This document shows, one piece after another, positions 26,511-35,932 of a stretch of 64,000 bases of DNA (its first letter is position 1; each line of letters opens with the position of its first letter). Under the pieces are notes generated by a model. The model was not told where the DNA came from and made no database searches. It saw only the letters and a list, made by a program, of their open reading frames with translations. The DNA comes from Herbaspirillum sp. alder98 (GTDB lineage: Bacteria > Pseudomonadota > Gammaproteobacteria > Burkholderiales > Burkholderiaceae_D). The position numbers and the translations under genes are program-made. Where the stretch lies: the NCBI RefSeq assembly GCF_020179755.1, contig NZ_JAIUCY010000003.1, positions 248,001 through 312,000 of the forward strand, given 5' to 3'.

Positions 26511-26781
26511 ACCCAGGCGCGGTCGCTTTTTCGAGCTGATCGAGCCAGATCATGGCAGTTTGCCGGCTGGTTGCGCACATTTCTTCGGAAGGCTGCAGGC
26601 CGGCGCAGAAACCGGGCCGCTCCGGGCGGCCAAAAATACGGCAGCGCATGGCTTCATCGAGCTGCACGCACGGGATACCGGCCGGCTTGCCATGCGGCAT
26701 GCCGGGAATCGGGCTGGTAATGGAAGGCGCGGTACAGCAGGCGCCGCAGTCGGGACGGCAATTCATGGCAATGCAGGTCAA
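26509..26781 (-). CDS. YkgJ-family cysteine cluster protein
   Basis: A 90-residue cytoplasmic protein with the family's Cys pattern CxxxCxxCC in [12 protein letters not shown] and further Cys at [25 protein letters not shown] and MCATS. The motif fits a zinc or iron-sulfur cluster of unknown purpose. It has the normal length for small YkgJ proteins. Convergent with arsC. Confidence 0.85.
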   Translation of the reverse strand: MTCIAMNCRPDCGACCTAPSITSPIPGMPHGKPAGIPCVQLDEAMRCRIFGRPERPGFCAGLQPSEEMCATSRQTAMIWLDQLEKATAPG

Positions 26782-26871
26782 CTCAAACAGGTCGTCATTG
26801 TAAACGGCTACGGCAGCATGCCGCGCCCATTACCCTTTACATGTGCTTACCTGTCGCCTTGACCACCTTCC

Positions 26872-26900
26872 TTGACGGCCCCGGATTTGCCACTTACATT
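26872..26900 (+). promoter_or_regulatory. Putative promoter of the TetR/RND operon
   Basis: -35 TTGACG (26872-26877) and -10 TACATT (26895-26900) with an ideal 17-bp spacer, about 80 bp upstream of the TetR gene. A possible operator half-pair TTACCA/TGGTAA lies between promoter and ATG, at about 26919-26951. Confidence 0.45.
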
Positions 26901-26980
26901 GCTGACTCCCGGGTAACTTACCAGCATTCGGTGGTCTCGCCCGATGGTAAATCCCGCTGTGCAGCCTTCACCCTTAGCTC

Positions 26981-27652
26981 ATGTCAGAAGCCCACAAAGA
27001 ACCCCGCTGGGAACGTCGCAAGCAAGACCGTCCGCAAGAATTGCTGGCGGCGGCGCTGCAATTGTTCGTCGAGCGCGGCTTTGCGGCGACCCGCCTGGAA
27101 GACGTCGCCACCCGGGCCGGCGTCTCCAAGGGCACGCTCTATCTGTATTTCGATAGCAAGGAAAGCCTGTTCAAGTCGGTCGTGCGCAGCAACATGCTGC
27201 CCCTGCTGGACGAGGCCGAGGCCATGGTCGATGGCCACCAGGGCTCCAGCGCCGAACTGCTGCGGCAGTTGATCATGCGCTGGTGGGAGGCGGTGGCGCA
27301 CTCGGGACTGTGCGGGATCACCAAGCTGATGATGGCCGAATCAGGCAATTTTCCGGAACTGGCGCGCTTCTATCACGAAGAAATCATCGTGCGCAGCGAT
27401 GCCATGATGGTGCGCATCCTGCAAAACGGCATGGCCCGCGGCGAGTTTCGCCAGGTCGATGCCGAGTCGATGAAGAAGGTGATCATCGCGCCGGTGGTCA
27501 TGCTGATGCTGTGGGACCAGTCGTTCGGCCCCTGCGCGATCTCGCCGATCGATCCGCAAGCCTACCTGGCCAGCCTGATCGACCTTTGCATCCATGGCCT
27601 GAACCAATCGCATGGCCCCGGAGACGACACGCAAAAATCACACAATAAATAA
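26981..27652 (+). CDS. TetR/AcrR-family repressor of the first RND system
   Basis: A 223-residue transcription factor. The N-terminal HTH (FAATRLEDVATRAGVSKGTL, then YLYFDSKESLF) is typical; the C-terminal ligand domain is of the TetR_C type seen in efflux repressors (MMAESGNFPELARFYHEEII). It is the first gene of an apparent operon with the adaptor (40 bp downstream) and the pump, suggesting autoregulation and control of the pump. Ligand unknown. Confidence 0.88.
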   Translation: MSEAHKEPRWERRKQDRPQELLAAALQLFVERGFAATRLEDVATRAGVSKGTLYLYFDSKESLFKSVVRSNMLPLLDEAEAMVDGHQGSSAELLRQLIMRWWEAVAHSGLCGITKLMMAESGNFPELARFYHEEIIVRSDAMMVRILQNGMARGEFRQVDAESMKKVIIAPVVMLMLWDQSFGPCAISPIDPQAYLASLIDLCIHGLNQSHGPGDDTQKSHNK

Positions 27653-27692
27653 CGTGCGACGACGTCTGCACACAATAACCGAGACTTGATCG

Positions 27693-28880
27693 ATGACGCC
27701 TCCCCTTTATAAACGCCGCTGGGTGCGGTGGACCTTGCTGGCACTGGTGTTGCTGATCGCCGCCGTGGTGGTGATGAAGAAACGCGCGGCCGCACCGGCG
27801 CCGAGCGCCGAACGCACTGCCGCTGCACTGCCCAGCGCCATGGAATTCGTGGCCGACGACCTGGTCCAGGTGCAACCCGGAGAATTGCGGCGGGTGCTGC
27901 CCCTGTCGGGCGCCTTGCGTGCCTTGAACCAGGTCTCGGTCAAGGCGCGCGTCGCCGGCGAGGTGCAGCAGGTGCTGGTGCGCGAAGGCGAAGCGGTGGC
28001 CGCGGGCCAGGTGCTGGCGCGCATCGACCCCATCGATTACCAGGCTCGGGTGGACCAGGCGCGCGGTTCACTGGTGGCGTCGCAAGGACAGCTCGACATT
28101 GCCACCCAGACCCGCAACAACAACCAGGTGTTGCTCGACAAGGGCTTCATTTCGCGCAATGCCTTCGACACCGCCGCCAGCCAGTTCGACATCGCGCGCG
28201 CCAATCTCGACACCGCACGCGGCGCGCTGGAAGTCTCGCGCAAGGCGCTGGCCGACACCGTGGTGCGCTCGCCGATGAAAGGCCTGGTCAGCGCACGCAA
28301 TGTGCAACCGGGCGAAAAAGTGGCGGTCGACGGCAAGTTGCTGGACGTGGTCGACCTGTCGCAAATGGAGCTGGAGGCGCCGGTACCGACCAATGACATC
28401 CTCAAGGTAAGCATCGGCCAGGAAGTGCTGGTGGCGGTAGAAGGCTTGCCGCAGCAGGTGCGCGGCACGGTAGTGCGCATCAACCCGGCCACGCAGTCGG
28501 GATCGCGCTCGATCATGGTGTACGTGCGGGTCGACAACCCCACCGGCGTGCTGCGCGCGGGCATGTTCGCCGACGCCACCCTGACGCTGGAACGGCGCGA
28601 GCAGGTGCTGAGCGTGCCGGTCGGGGCGATCCAGGTCGAAGATGGCAACGCCTATGTATATGCGATCGAAAATGGCGTACTGGCGCGACGCCAGGTAGTG
28701 ACCGGCTTGCGCGGGCGTGGCGCCGATGGCGATGCGGTCGAGATCGTCAGTGGTCTCGCCAGCGGGGCCCGGATCGTGCGGGCCAACCTGGGCCTGCTGC
28801 GCGAGGGCACCGAGGTCCGCATCCAGCAACGCAGTGCCACGGCCGCCGGCAGGCCGGCGGCTCAACCGCAAGGACGCTAG
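27693..28880 (+). CDS. RND efflux periplasmic adaptor (MFP), system 1
   Basis: Membrane-fusion protein of 395 residues that links an RND pump to an outer-membrane channel. It has an N-terminal anchor (WTLLALVLLIAAVVVM) and no lipobox, then beta-barrel/lipoyl (VKARVAGEVQQVLVREGEAV), an alpha-hairpin (about 120-190) and the second lipoyl half (DTVVRSPMKGLVSAR). The C-terminal membrane-proximal domain ends in LREGTEVRIQQ. The pump gene starts 3 bp after its stop. No outer-membrane factor is coded in this operon; the TolC-family protein at 33357 is the nearest candidate. Confidence 0.9.
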   Translation: MTPPLYKRRWVRWTLLALVLLIAAVVVMKKRAAAPAPSAERTAAALPSAMEFVADDLVQVQPGELRRVLPLSGALRALNQVSVKARVAGEVQQVLVREGEAVAAGQVLARIDPIDYQARVDQARGSLVASQGQLDIATQTRNNNQVLLDKGFISRNAFDTAASQFDIARANLDTARGALEVSRKALADTVVRSPMKGLVSARNVQPGEKVAVDGKLLDVVDLSQMELEAPVPTNDILKVSIGQEVLVAVEGLPQQVRGTVVRINPATQSGSRSIMVYVRVDNPTGVLRAGMFADATLTLERREQVLSVPVGAIQVEDGNAYVYAIENGVLARRQVVTGLRGRGADGDAVEIVSGLASGARIVRANLGLLREGTEVRIQQRSATAAGRPAAQPQGR

Positions 28881-28883
28881 ACC

Positions 28884-31800
28884 ATGTGGTTTACCCGCAT
28901 CTCGATCGGCAACCCGGTCCTGGCCACCATGATGATGCTGGCCTTCGTGGTGCTGGGGCTGTTCTCCTACCAGCGCATGCGGGTCGACCAGTTTCCCGAT
29001 ATCACCTTCCCGATCGTGGTGGTGCAGACCACCTACCCCGGCGCCTCGCCTGAAAACGTCGAGTCGGACGTGACCCGCAAGATCGAGGAATCGGTCAACA
29101 CCATCAACGGCATCGACAGCCTGATCTCGCACTCGTACGAAGGCTTGTCGGTGGTGATCGTGCAGTTCGACCTGACGGTCGATCCGGTGCAGGGGGCGCA
29201 GGACGTGCGCGAGAAGGTGGCCCTGGTACGCGCCGCCTTCCGCAAGGAAGTCGACGAGCCGCGCATCACCCGCTTCGATCCCGCCGACCAGCCGATCTTC
29301 TCGATCTCGGTCACCAATGCGGCCGACGCCCGTCCGCGCACCCTGCGCGAACTTACCACCATCGCCGACCAGGTCATCAAGAAGCGGCTGGAAAACGTGC
29401 GCGGGGTCGGTTCGGTCACGCTGGTAGGCGGGGTCAAGCGGCAGGTCAACATCACCGTCAAACCGGCCGAGATGGAAGCGCTGGGCATCGGCGTGAACCA
29501 GATCGTCGACGCCGTGCGCAACGAGAACCAGGAACTGCCGACCGGGGCGATCCGCACCCGCGATGCCGAGCAGACGGTGCAGGTGCAGGGCCGGGTGCGC
29601 GCGCCGGAAGACTTCAAGCGCATCATCGTGGCGCGCCGGGGCGGCCAGCCGGTCACGCTGGCGCAGGTCGCCAACGTGGTCGACGGCCAGGAAGAACAGG
29701 AAACCCTGGCCCTCTACAACGGCCAGCGCACCCTGGCGCTGGATATCCTCAAGGCGCAGGGACAGAACACCATCGACGTCGCCGATGGCTTGAAGAAGGC
29801 CATGGCCGAACTGCAGCCCAGCATGCAGAAACTGTATCCGGGCGTGACGCTGCAGGTGGTCAAGGATGGCTCGCGGCAGATCCGCACCGGCGTCGAGAAC
29901 GTACGCCGGACCCTGATCGAGGGCGCCGTGCTGACCATCGTGATCGTGTTTCTGTTCCTCAATTCATGGCGCTCCACGGTGATCACCGGACTGACGCTGC
30001 CGGTGGCGCTGATCGGCACCTTCCTGTTCATGTACATGTTCGGCTTCACCATCAACATGATCACGCTGATGGCGCTGTCGCTGTGCGTGGGCTTGCTGAT
30101 CGACGACGCCATCGTGGTGCGCGAAAACATCGTGCGCCATGCCGGCATGACCGTGCATGGCAAGTTCAAGTCGCATCGGGCCGCCGCCCTTGAAGGCACG
30201 CAGGAGATCGGACTGGCCGTGCTGGCCACCACCTTCTCGATCGTGGCGGTGTTCCTGCCGGTGGGTTTCATGGGCGGCATCATCGGCCGCTTCTTCCACC
30301 AGTTCGGCATTACGGTGGCCGCGGCCGTGCTGATCTCGATGTTCGTGTCGTTCACGCTGGACCCGATGCTGTCGTCGATCTGGCCCGACCCCGATGCCCA
30401 CGGCGAGCACCGGCGCCGCGCCGGCTGGTACGACCGCAGCATCGGCCGCGTGCTGCTTCAGTTCGACCGCCTCGTGCAATGGCTGTCGGCGCGTTACCAG
30501 TTGCTGCTGGGCTGGTCGCTGCGACATCGGCGGATGACGCTGGCGATTGCCGCCGCCAGTTTCTTCGGCGGCCTGGCGCTGCCGGCCTCGGGCCTGATCG
30601 GGTCTGAATTCGTGCCGCAGGCCGATTACTCCGAGACCGGCGTGACCTTCTTCACCCCGGTCGGGTCATCGCTGGAGCTGACCGAAAGCAAGGTGCATCA
30701 GGTCGAGGCGGTGCTGCGCGAGTTCCCCGAGATCACCGACATCTACAGCACGGTCAACACCGGCAATGCCCAGGGCAAGAACTACGCGACCGTCTTCATG
30801 CGCCTCAAACCCCGCAGCCAGCGCACGCTGACCACCGGCCAGATGGCGCCGCTGCTGCGCGAGCGGCTGGCGCGCGTGGCCGGCATCAGCGTGACCCATG
30901 TGGGCGCGCTGGATGGCGTGGGCGGCGACAACAAGCAGATACGCTTCAGCCTGCTGGGGCCCGACCTGCAACAACTGGCGCGCCTGTCAGCACAGGTCGA
31001 GGGCCAGTTGCGACAGATTTCCGGGGTGGTCGACCTGGACTCGAGCCTGAAGGCGCAAAAACCGATCATTTCGGTCGAGCCCCGGCGCGACATCGGCTCC
31101 GACCTGGGTATCGGCGTGGCGCAACTGGGCAATGCGCTCTCGCCGCTGCTGGCGGGGGAAGCCGCCAGCAGCTGGCGCGCCCCCGATGACGAGAACTATG
31201 ACGTCAACGTGCGCCTGGCACCGGATGATCGCAACACCGTCGACGGCCTGTCGCGCCTGATGCTGGCCAGCACCCTGACCAACAGCGATGGCACGCCGCG
31301 CATGGTGCCGCTGCGCCAGGTGGCCGAGGTCAAGAGCGCGCTGGGCGCCAACCAGATCAACCGCCGCGACCTAAACCGCGAAGTCGAGCTCTCGGCCAAT
31401 GCCCAGGGCCGTTCGGCCGGCCAGATCAACGCCGAGATCAAGGCCATGCTCGATGGCGTGCATTGGCCGCCGGGCTACCGCTACCAGATCGGCGGCTCGA
31501 CCAAGAGCATGAACGAGTCGTTCGGCTATGCGGTGGGGGCGCTGGCGCTGGCGATCGTGTTCATCTACATGATCCTGGCCTCGCAGTTCGCGAGTTTCCT
31601 GCAGCCGATGGCGATCATGTCGTCGCTGCCGCTGACGCTGATCGGGGTATTCCTGGCCTTGATGATGTTCCGCTCCACGCTGAACATGTTTTCCATCATC
31701 GGCTTCATCATGCTGATGGGCCTGGTGACCAAGAACGCCATTCTGCTGGTGGACTTTGCCAACCAGGCCCGCCGCGCCGGCATGGAGCGCGGCGCGGCCC

Positions 31801-32075
31801 TGCTGGAGGCGGCCCATGTGCGGCTGCGCCCGATCCTGATGACGACCCTGGCGATGGTGTTCGGCATGGTGCCGCTGGCGTTTGGCGTGTCGGAAGGTTC
31901 CGAGCAGCGTGCGCCGATGGGACAGGCGGTGATTGGCGGCATCATCACCTCCTCCCTGCTCACGCTGGTGGTGGTGCCGGTGGTCTATACCTACCTCGAT
32001 GACATGGGGGCCTGGGTCAAGCGCAAATGGTTCAGCGCCGGCCAGGCGACGGATGACGGACGCCATGCGGATTGA
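28884..32075 (+). CDS. RND efflux permease, system 1 (HAE1-like)
   Basis: Proton-driven inner-membrane trimeric pump of 1063 residues, standard RND length. Twelve membrane segments in two repeats with large periplasmic loops. GLLIDDAIVVREN (about residues 397-409) in TM4 holds the proton-relay Asp pair and GLVTKNAILLVDFAN in TM10 holds the relay Lys. The N-terminus MWFTRISIGNPVLATMMM is typical of the MexK/MdtB-like and HAE1-like subgroups and not AcrB itself. Substrate not deducible. Followed by a 134-bp gap to pcm. Confidence 0.92.
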   Translation: MWFTRISIGNPVLATMMMLAFVVLGLFSYQRMRVDQFPDITFPIVVVQTTYPGASPENVESDVTRKIEESVNTINGIDSLISHSYEGLSVVIVQFDLTVDPVQGAQDVREKVALVRAAFRKEVDEPRITRFDPADQPIFSISVTNAADARPRTLRELTTIADQVIKKRLENVRGVGSVTLVGGVKRQVNITVKPAEMEALGIGVNQIVDAVRNENQELPTGAIRTRDAEQTVQVQGRVRAPEDFKRIIVARRGGQPVTLAQVANVVDGQEEQETLALYNGQRTLALDILKAQGQNTIDVADGLKKAMAELQPSMQKLYPGVTLQVVKDGSRQIRTGVENVRRTLIEGAVLTIVIVFLFLNSWRSTVITGLTLPVALIGTFLFMYMFGFTINMITLMALSLCVGLLIDDAIVVRENIVRHAGMTVHGKFKSHRAAALEGTQEIGLAVLATTFSIVAVFLPVGFMGGIIGRFFHQFGITVAAAVLISMFVSFTLDPMLSSIWPDPDAHGEHRRRAGWYDRSIGRVLLQFDRLVQWLSARYQLLLGWSLRHRRMTLAIAAASFFGGLALPASGLIGSEFVPQADYSETGVTFFTPVGSSLELTESKVHQVEAVLREFPEITDIYSTVNTGNAQGKNYATVFMRLKPRSQRTLTTGQMAPLLRERLARVAGISVTHVGALDGVGGDNKQIRFSLLGPDLQQLARLSAQVEGQLRQISGVVDLDSSLKAQKPIISVEPRRDIGSDLGIGVAQLGNALSPLLAGEAASSWRAPDDENYDVNVRLAPDDRNTVDGLSRLMLASTLTNSDGTPRMVPLRQVAEVKSALGANQINRRDLNREVELSANAQGRSAGQINAEIKAMLDGVHWPPGYRYQIGGSTKSMNESFGYAVGALALAIVFIYMILASQFASFLQPMAIMSSLPLTLIGVFLALMMFRSTLNMFSIIGFIMLMGLVTKNAILLVDFANQARRAGMERGAALLEAAHVRLRPILMTTLAMVFGMVPLAFGVSEGSEQRAPMGQAVIGGIITSSLLTLVVVPVVYTYLDDMGAWVKRKWFSAGQATDDGRHAD

Positions 32076-32209
32076 GAAAATCTTGCCATGCATCAAGGAA
32101 AGCCTGCAAATGGGGCCGTTCTACCGCGCTTTTCCCCGCGTACATGAGCTGTCTGACGGGGCTGTGTTTGTTAAAATGGCGGCTTTCCGTCGCTATTGAG
32201 CCCACTGCC

Positions 32210-32872
<663 letters not shown>

Positions 32873-32882
32873 GAAAATTTGC

Positions 32883-33206
32883 ATGGAGCACATCACCGCC
32901 CCGGACCTGGCCGCCTGGATCGCCGATCCAGACCGCCCTACCCCTCTGCTGCTGGATGTGCGCGAACCCTGGGAACATCAGACCTGCAACATCGACGGAT
33001 CGCAACTGATCCCGATGAACACCATCCCGGGGCGCTTTTCCGAGCTCGATGAAGATCAAACCGTGGTGTGCATCTGCCACCACGGCGCTCGCAGCATGCA
33101 GGTGGCGGCGTTTCTCGAACGCCAGGGCTTTACCCAGGTCATCAACCTGACCGGCGGCGTTCACGCCTGGGCTACCCAGGTTGACCCGGCCATGCCCACC
33201 TACTGA
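32883..33206 (+). CDS. Rhodanese-like domain protein
   Basis: Single-domain rhodanese of 107 residues, predicted sulfurtransferase or persulfide carrier. LLLDVREPWEHQ gives the domain start, and CICHHGARSMQ has the active-site Cys65 in a CHHGARS loop. The product is normal in length. It lies between pcm and a TolC-family gene, a common order in Burkholderiales. Start ATG at 32883 follows AGGAAAATTTGC. Confidence 0.9.
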   Translation: MEHITAPDLAAWIADPDRPTPLLLDVREPWEHQTCNIDGSQLIPMNTIPGRFSELDEDQTVVCICHHGARSMQVAAFLERQGFTQVINLTGGVHAWATQVDPAMPTY

Positions 33207-33356
33207 CGGGTCGACGGGCGCCGCCTTGCGGCCCCGTCCCTTTCCGGCGCATCGTCCGATGGCCGGCCTCTTTCGTCCGATGTCCGATCCTGCGCAATAC
33301 GCTTATTGGCGACTTGCGCGTTGTCACCGCCTTCGTCCTGCCCCGGAGATTTGCCC

Positions 33357-34661
33357 ATGTCCCGTTTTTTAAGCGCCGCCCTGGCGCTCAGCGCCATTGC
33401 CCTGCATGCCCCGGCCAGCGCCGTTGATCTGCTACAGGTCTATCAGCAGGCGCTGTCCAACGACGCCGTCTACACCAGCGCCCGCCATGCGCTGACGGCC
33501 GGGCGCGAGCGCGAGGTGCAGGGACGTGCGGGCCTGCTGCCGACGGTCGGCGTGGGTGGCAGCTACACCCGTTCCGACCAGAACTTCGACAGCACCAACA
33601 ACAACTACGCACTGCAACTGACGCAACCGCTGTTTCGCCTGGCCAACTGGGAAACCTACCAGCAGGGCAAGCTGTCGGTCGCCTCCAGCGAGGCGCAATT
33701 TGCGCAGGCCCGGCAAGACCTGATCCTGCGGGTGGGCCAGGCCTACTTCGACGTATTGGCGGCGCAGGATGCGCTGTCATTCATCGGCGCGCAAAAGGTG
33801 GCGATCGCCGAACAACTGGCCTCGGCCAAGCGCAATTTCGAGATCGGCACCTCGACCATCACCGACACCAACGAAGCCCAGGCGCGCTACGACCTGGCCG
33901 GCGCCCAGGAAATCTCGGCCCAGAACGACCTTGAGGTGGCCCTCTCGAAATTGCAGCAGATCATCGGCGACGCGCCCACGCCGCTGGCGGTACTGCGCCG
34001 CGACGTCAAGCTGTCGCCGCCGCAGCCGGCCCGGATCGACAACTGGATCGCCAGCGCGCAGCAAGACAACTTCAGCGTCGTGGCGCAGCAGCTGGCGCTC
34101 GAGATTGCCCAGAGCGAAATCAAGCGCAACCGCGCCGGCCATGCGCCGACGGTGGATCTTCAGGTGGCGCGCAGCTTTACCGACCAGACCAGCGTGCGCT
34201 CGTCCTATCTCAATGCGCGTGGCTACAGCAATTCGGTGGGGGTGCAATGGAATATCCCGCTGTTCGCCGGCTTCGCCACCAGCAGCCGGGTCGACGAAGC
34301 CGTGGCGCTGGCCGACAAGGCGCGCTCGGATCTGGACAATGCGCGCCGCACAGCGGTATTGAGCGCGCGCCAGGCTTTTCTGGGGGTGGCCAATGGCCTG
34401 TCGCAGATCAAGGCTTATGAAGCGGCGGAAGTCTCTAGCCAGTCCTCGCTCGATTCGAACAAGCTCGGCTATCAGGTCGGCGTGCGGATCAACATCGATG
34501 TGCTCAATGCCCAGCAGCAGCTGTATTCAACCCGGCGCGACCTGGCCCGGGCGCGCTACGACACGCTGATCAATGGCTTGAAGCTGAAGGCCGCGGCCGG
34601 CGTGCTGCAGGAAGACGACCTGGCGCAGGTCAACCGGCTGTTGACGGCGCCATCTCAGTAA
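33357..34661 (+). CDS. tolC: TolC-family outer-membrane channel protein
   Basis: Outer-membrane tunnel protein for efflux and type I secretion, 434 residues. A signal peptide (MSRFLSAALALSAIALHAPASA) precedes VDLLQVYQQALSNDAVY. Two repeats of helical hairpin and beta-strand segments follow (GVGGSYTRSDQNF; FSTRxxD-like GYQVGVRINIDVLNAQQQLY near the C-terminus), as in TolC. Its stop region overlaps the end of the convergent acrR-type gene by 32 bp. Besides system 1, it may serve other exporters. Confidence 0.9.
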   Translation: MSRFLSAALALSAIALHAPASAVDLLQVYQQALSNDAVYTSARHALTAGREREVQGRAGLLPTVGVGGSYTRSDQNFDSTNNNYALQLTQPLFRLANWETYQQGKLSVASSEAQFAQARQDLILRVGQAYFDVLAAQDALSFIGAQKVAIAEQLASAKRNFEIGTSTITDTNEAQARYDLAGAQEISAQNDLEVALSKLQQIIGDAPTPLAVLRRDVKLSPPQPARIDNWIASAQQDNFSVVAQQLALEIAQSEIKRNRAGHAPTVDLQVARSFTDQTSVRSSYLNARGYSNSVGVQWNIPLFAGFATSSRVDEAVALADKARSDLDNARRTAVLSARQAFLGVANGLSQIKAYEAAEVSSQSSLDSNKLGYQVGVRINIDVLNAQQQLYSTRRDLARARYDTLINGLKLKAAAGVLQEDDLAQVNRLLTAPSQ

Positions 34662-35286
34662 GCTGCATCGACGGCGCCGACAAGGCGTACTGGGCCGCTG
34701 ACAGGATGCGTTCGCCATCCTTGACCAGGTCGAAGCTGTCCGGCGAAAAGAACCAGTCGGTCAGCAGGCCGCTGAAGGTGGCATGCATCATCAGGCATGC
34801 CTGGCGGACATCCAGCGTCGCCGGTAACTGCCCGCGCGAGATCGCGTTGCCGATGATCTGCTCGATGCGCAGCATGCCATCCACATGACACTCACGCTGA
34901 CGCACCAGGATCGGATCGTCATGGTCGGCAAATTCACACTTGTTGAAGATGATGTCGAACACCTTGCGGCAACGCTCATCGGTGGCTGCCATCGTCAACA
35001 CGTAGACGCCGCTGCGCAGGAACTGGCCCAGCGGGTCAATGACGTGGGCGCCGGCGCTTTCTTCCAGCACCGCTTCCATCGGCAGGCGAACCCGATCGCA
35101 CATGGCATCGAACAGGTCACCCTTGTTCTTGAAATGCCAATAGATGGCGCCGCGCGTGACATCGGCCGCCTTGGCGACGTCAGCCAGCGACGTGTGCGAC
35201 ACGCCGCGCTCATGGAACACCTGCTCGGCCGCATCGAGAATGCGGGCCCGGGTTTCAAGTGCCTCTTCCTTGGTCGAGCGTGCCAT
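34630..35286 (-). CDS. acrR: TetR-family repressor AcrR-like, of the second RND system
   Basis: A 218-residue repressor. N-terminal HTH (TSLADVAKAADVTRGAIYWH, then FKNKGDLF) matches AcrR/TtgR/BpeR, and the C-terminal TetR_C_2 domain is of the same group (CRKVFDIIFNKCEFADHDD). ATG at 35286 gives MARSTKEEA, the standard AcrR start. It is divergent from the adaptor gene, with a palindrome at 35694-35717 nearly identical to the E. coli acrAB operator. Its 3' end overlaps the TolC-family gene by 32 bp on the other strand. Ligand likely a range of hydrophobic toxicants. Confidence 0.92.
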   Translation of the reverse strand: MARSTKEEALETRARILDAAEQVFHERGVSHTSLADVAKAADVTRGAIYWHFKNKGDLFDAMCDRVRLPMEAVLEESAGAHVIDPLGQFLRSGVYVLTMAATDERCRKVFDIIFNKCEFADHDDPILVRQRECHVDGMLRIEQIIGNAISRGQLPATLDVRQACLMMHATFSGLLTDWFFSPDSFDLVKDGERILSAAQYALSAPSMQLTEMAPSTAG

Positions 35287-35932
35287 GTCAGCCGCGCCCA
35301 AGCGTAAATCTGGCGTTGCCGACCACGACAGCGTTGCAAAACGTAATCATCGTACTACTCCGAATAATCGAACCACGGCCGTCACACGCTGGCGGGCCAT
35401 TTTTACTGCGTCGCACAAAAAGCATTCCCGTAACAATGCAGTAATACTGATGTGGGTACCATGCTGCCCCGGGAGGCTTTCTCGGCCGGGCCAAGCCTGC
35501 CGAAAACCTCATCAATGATGCAGACATCCCTCTGGTTAGCGGTGAAACGACGTGAAGAGCAGGAAAACTTGCTCGCTTTGCCTGACTTCAGCGCCCCTCC
35601 ATTCCGCCTTTCACACCAAATGCAAGGAATCGCTCATATTTCACTACGCCAAATTCGACAAGTTTGCTAAATTAATGCTGTGTTCTGCAGAAATACATAC
35701 ATACACGAATGTATGTATAATAGCATCCGCTTCAAGGTCCCGCTGTCGCTTCACCGTAAAAATTTCCATGCCCACTCCTTGAGATAGGCGGGAATTTCTT
35801 GCTTTGCAACATCCGCTTCACCAAGCGCTGCCGCAACTGCGGATGGCCTTGCATCACCCGTAATCAATCGTAAGACCGGATTCGTTTCAATGCCGCTAGC
35901 GCGGCCTCACTTTACTTTCGTGCGAGATATCT
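35287..35932. other. Gap of 646 bp between acrR and acrA
   Basis: No gene I would support. Short open frames around 35452-35782 have no homology-like features and cross the operator, so I rejected them. The region contains the AcrR-type operator and -10 for the pump operon, about 215 bp upstream of the adaptor ATG, and a long untranslated leader. Confidence 0.5.
35694..35721 (+). promoter_or_regulatory. AcrR-type operator with overlapping -10
   Basis: A 24-bp palindrome (35694-35717), arms TACATACA and TGTATGTA around TACACGAA, differs from the E. coli acrAB operator at only three central bases as I recall that operator. TATAAT lies at 35716-35721, overlapping its right end, so bound repressor would block RNA polymerase. 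The -35 match is poor. Confidence 0.7.

Noticed and set aside
35452..35782. Short plus-strand frames in the acrR-acrA gap
   Set aside because: They cross the operator and promoter and have no protein-like pattern.
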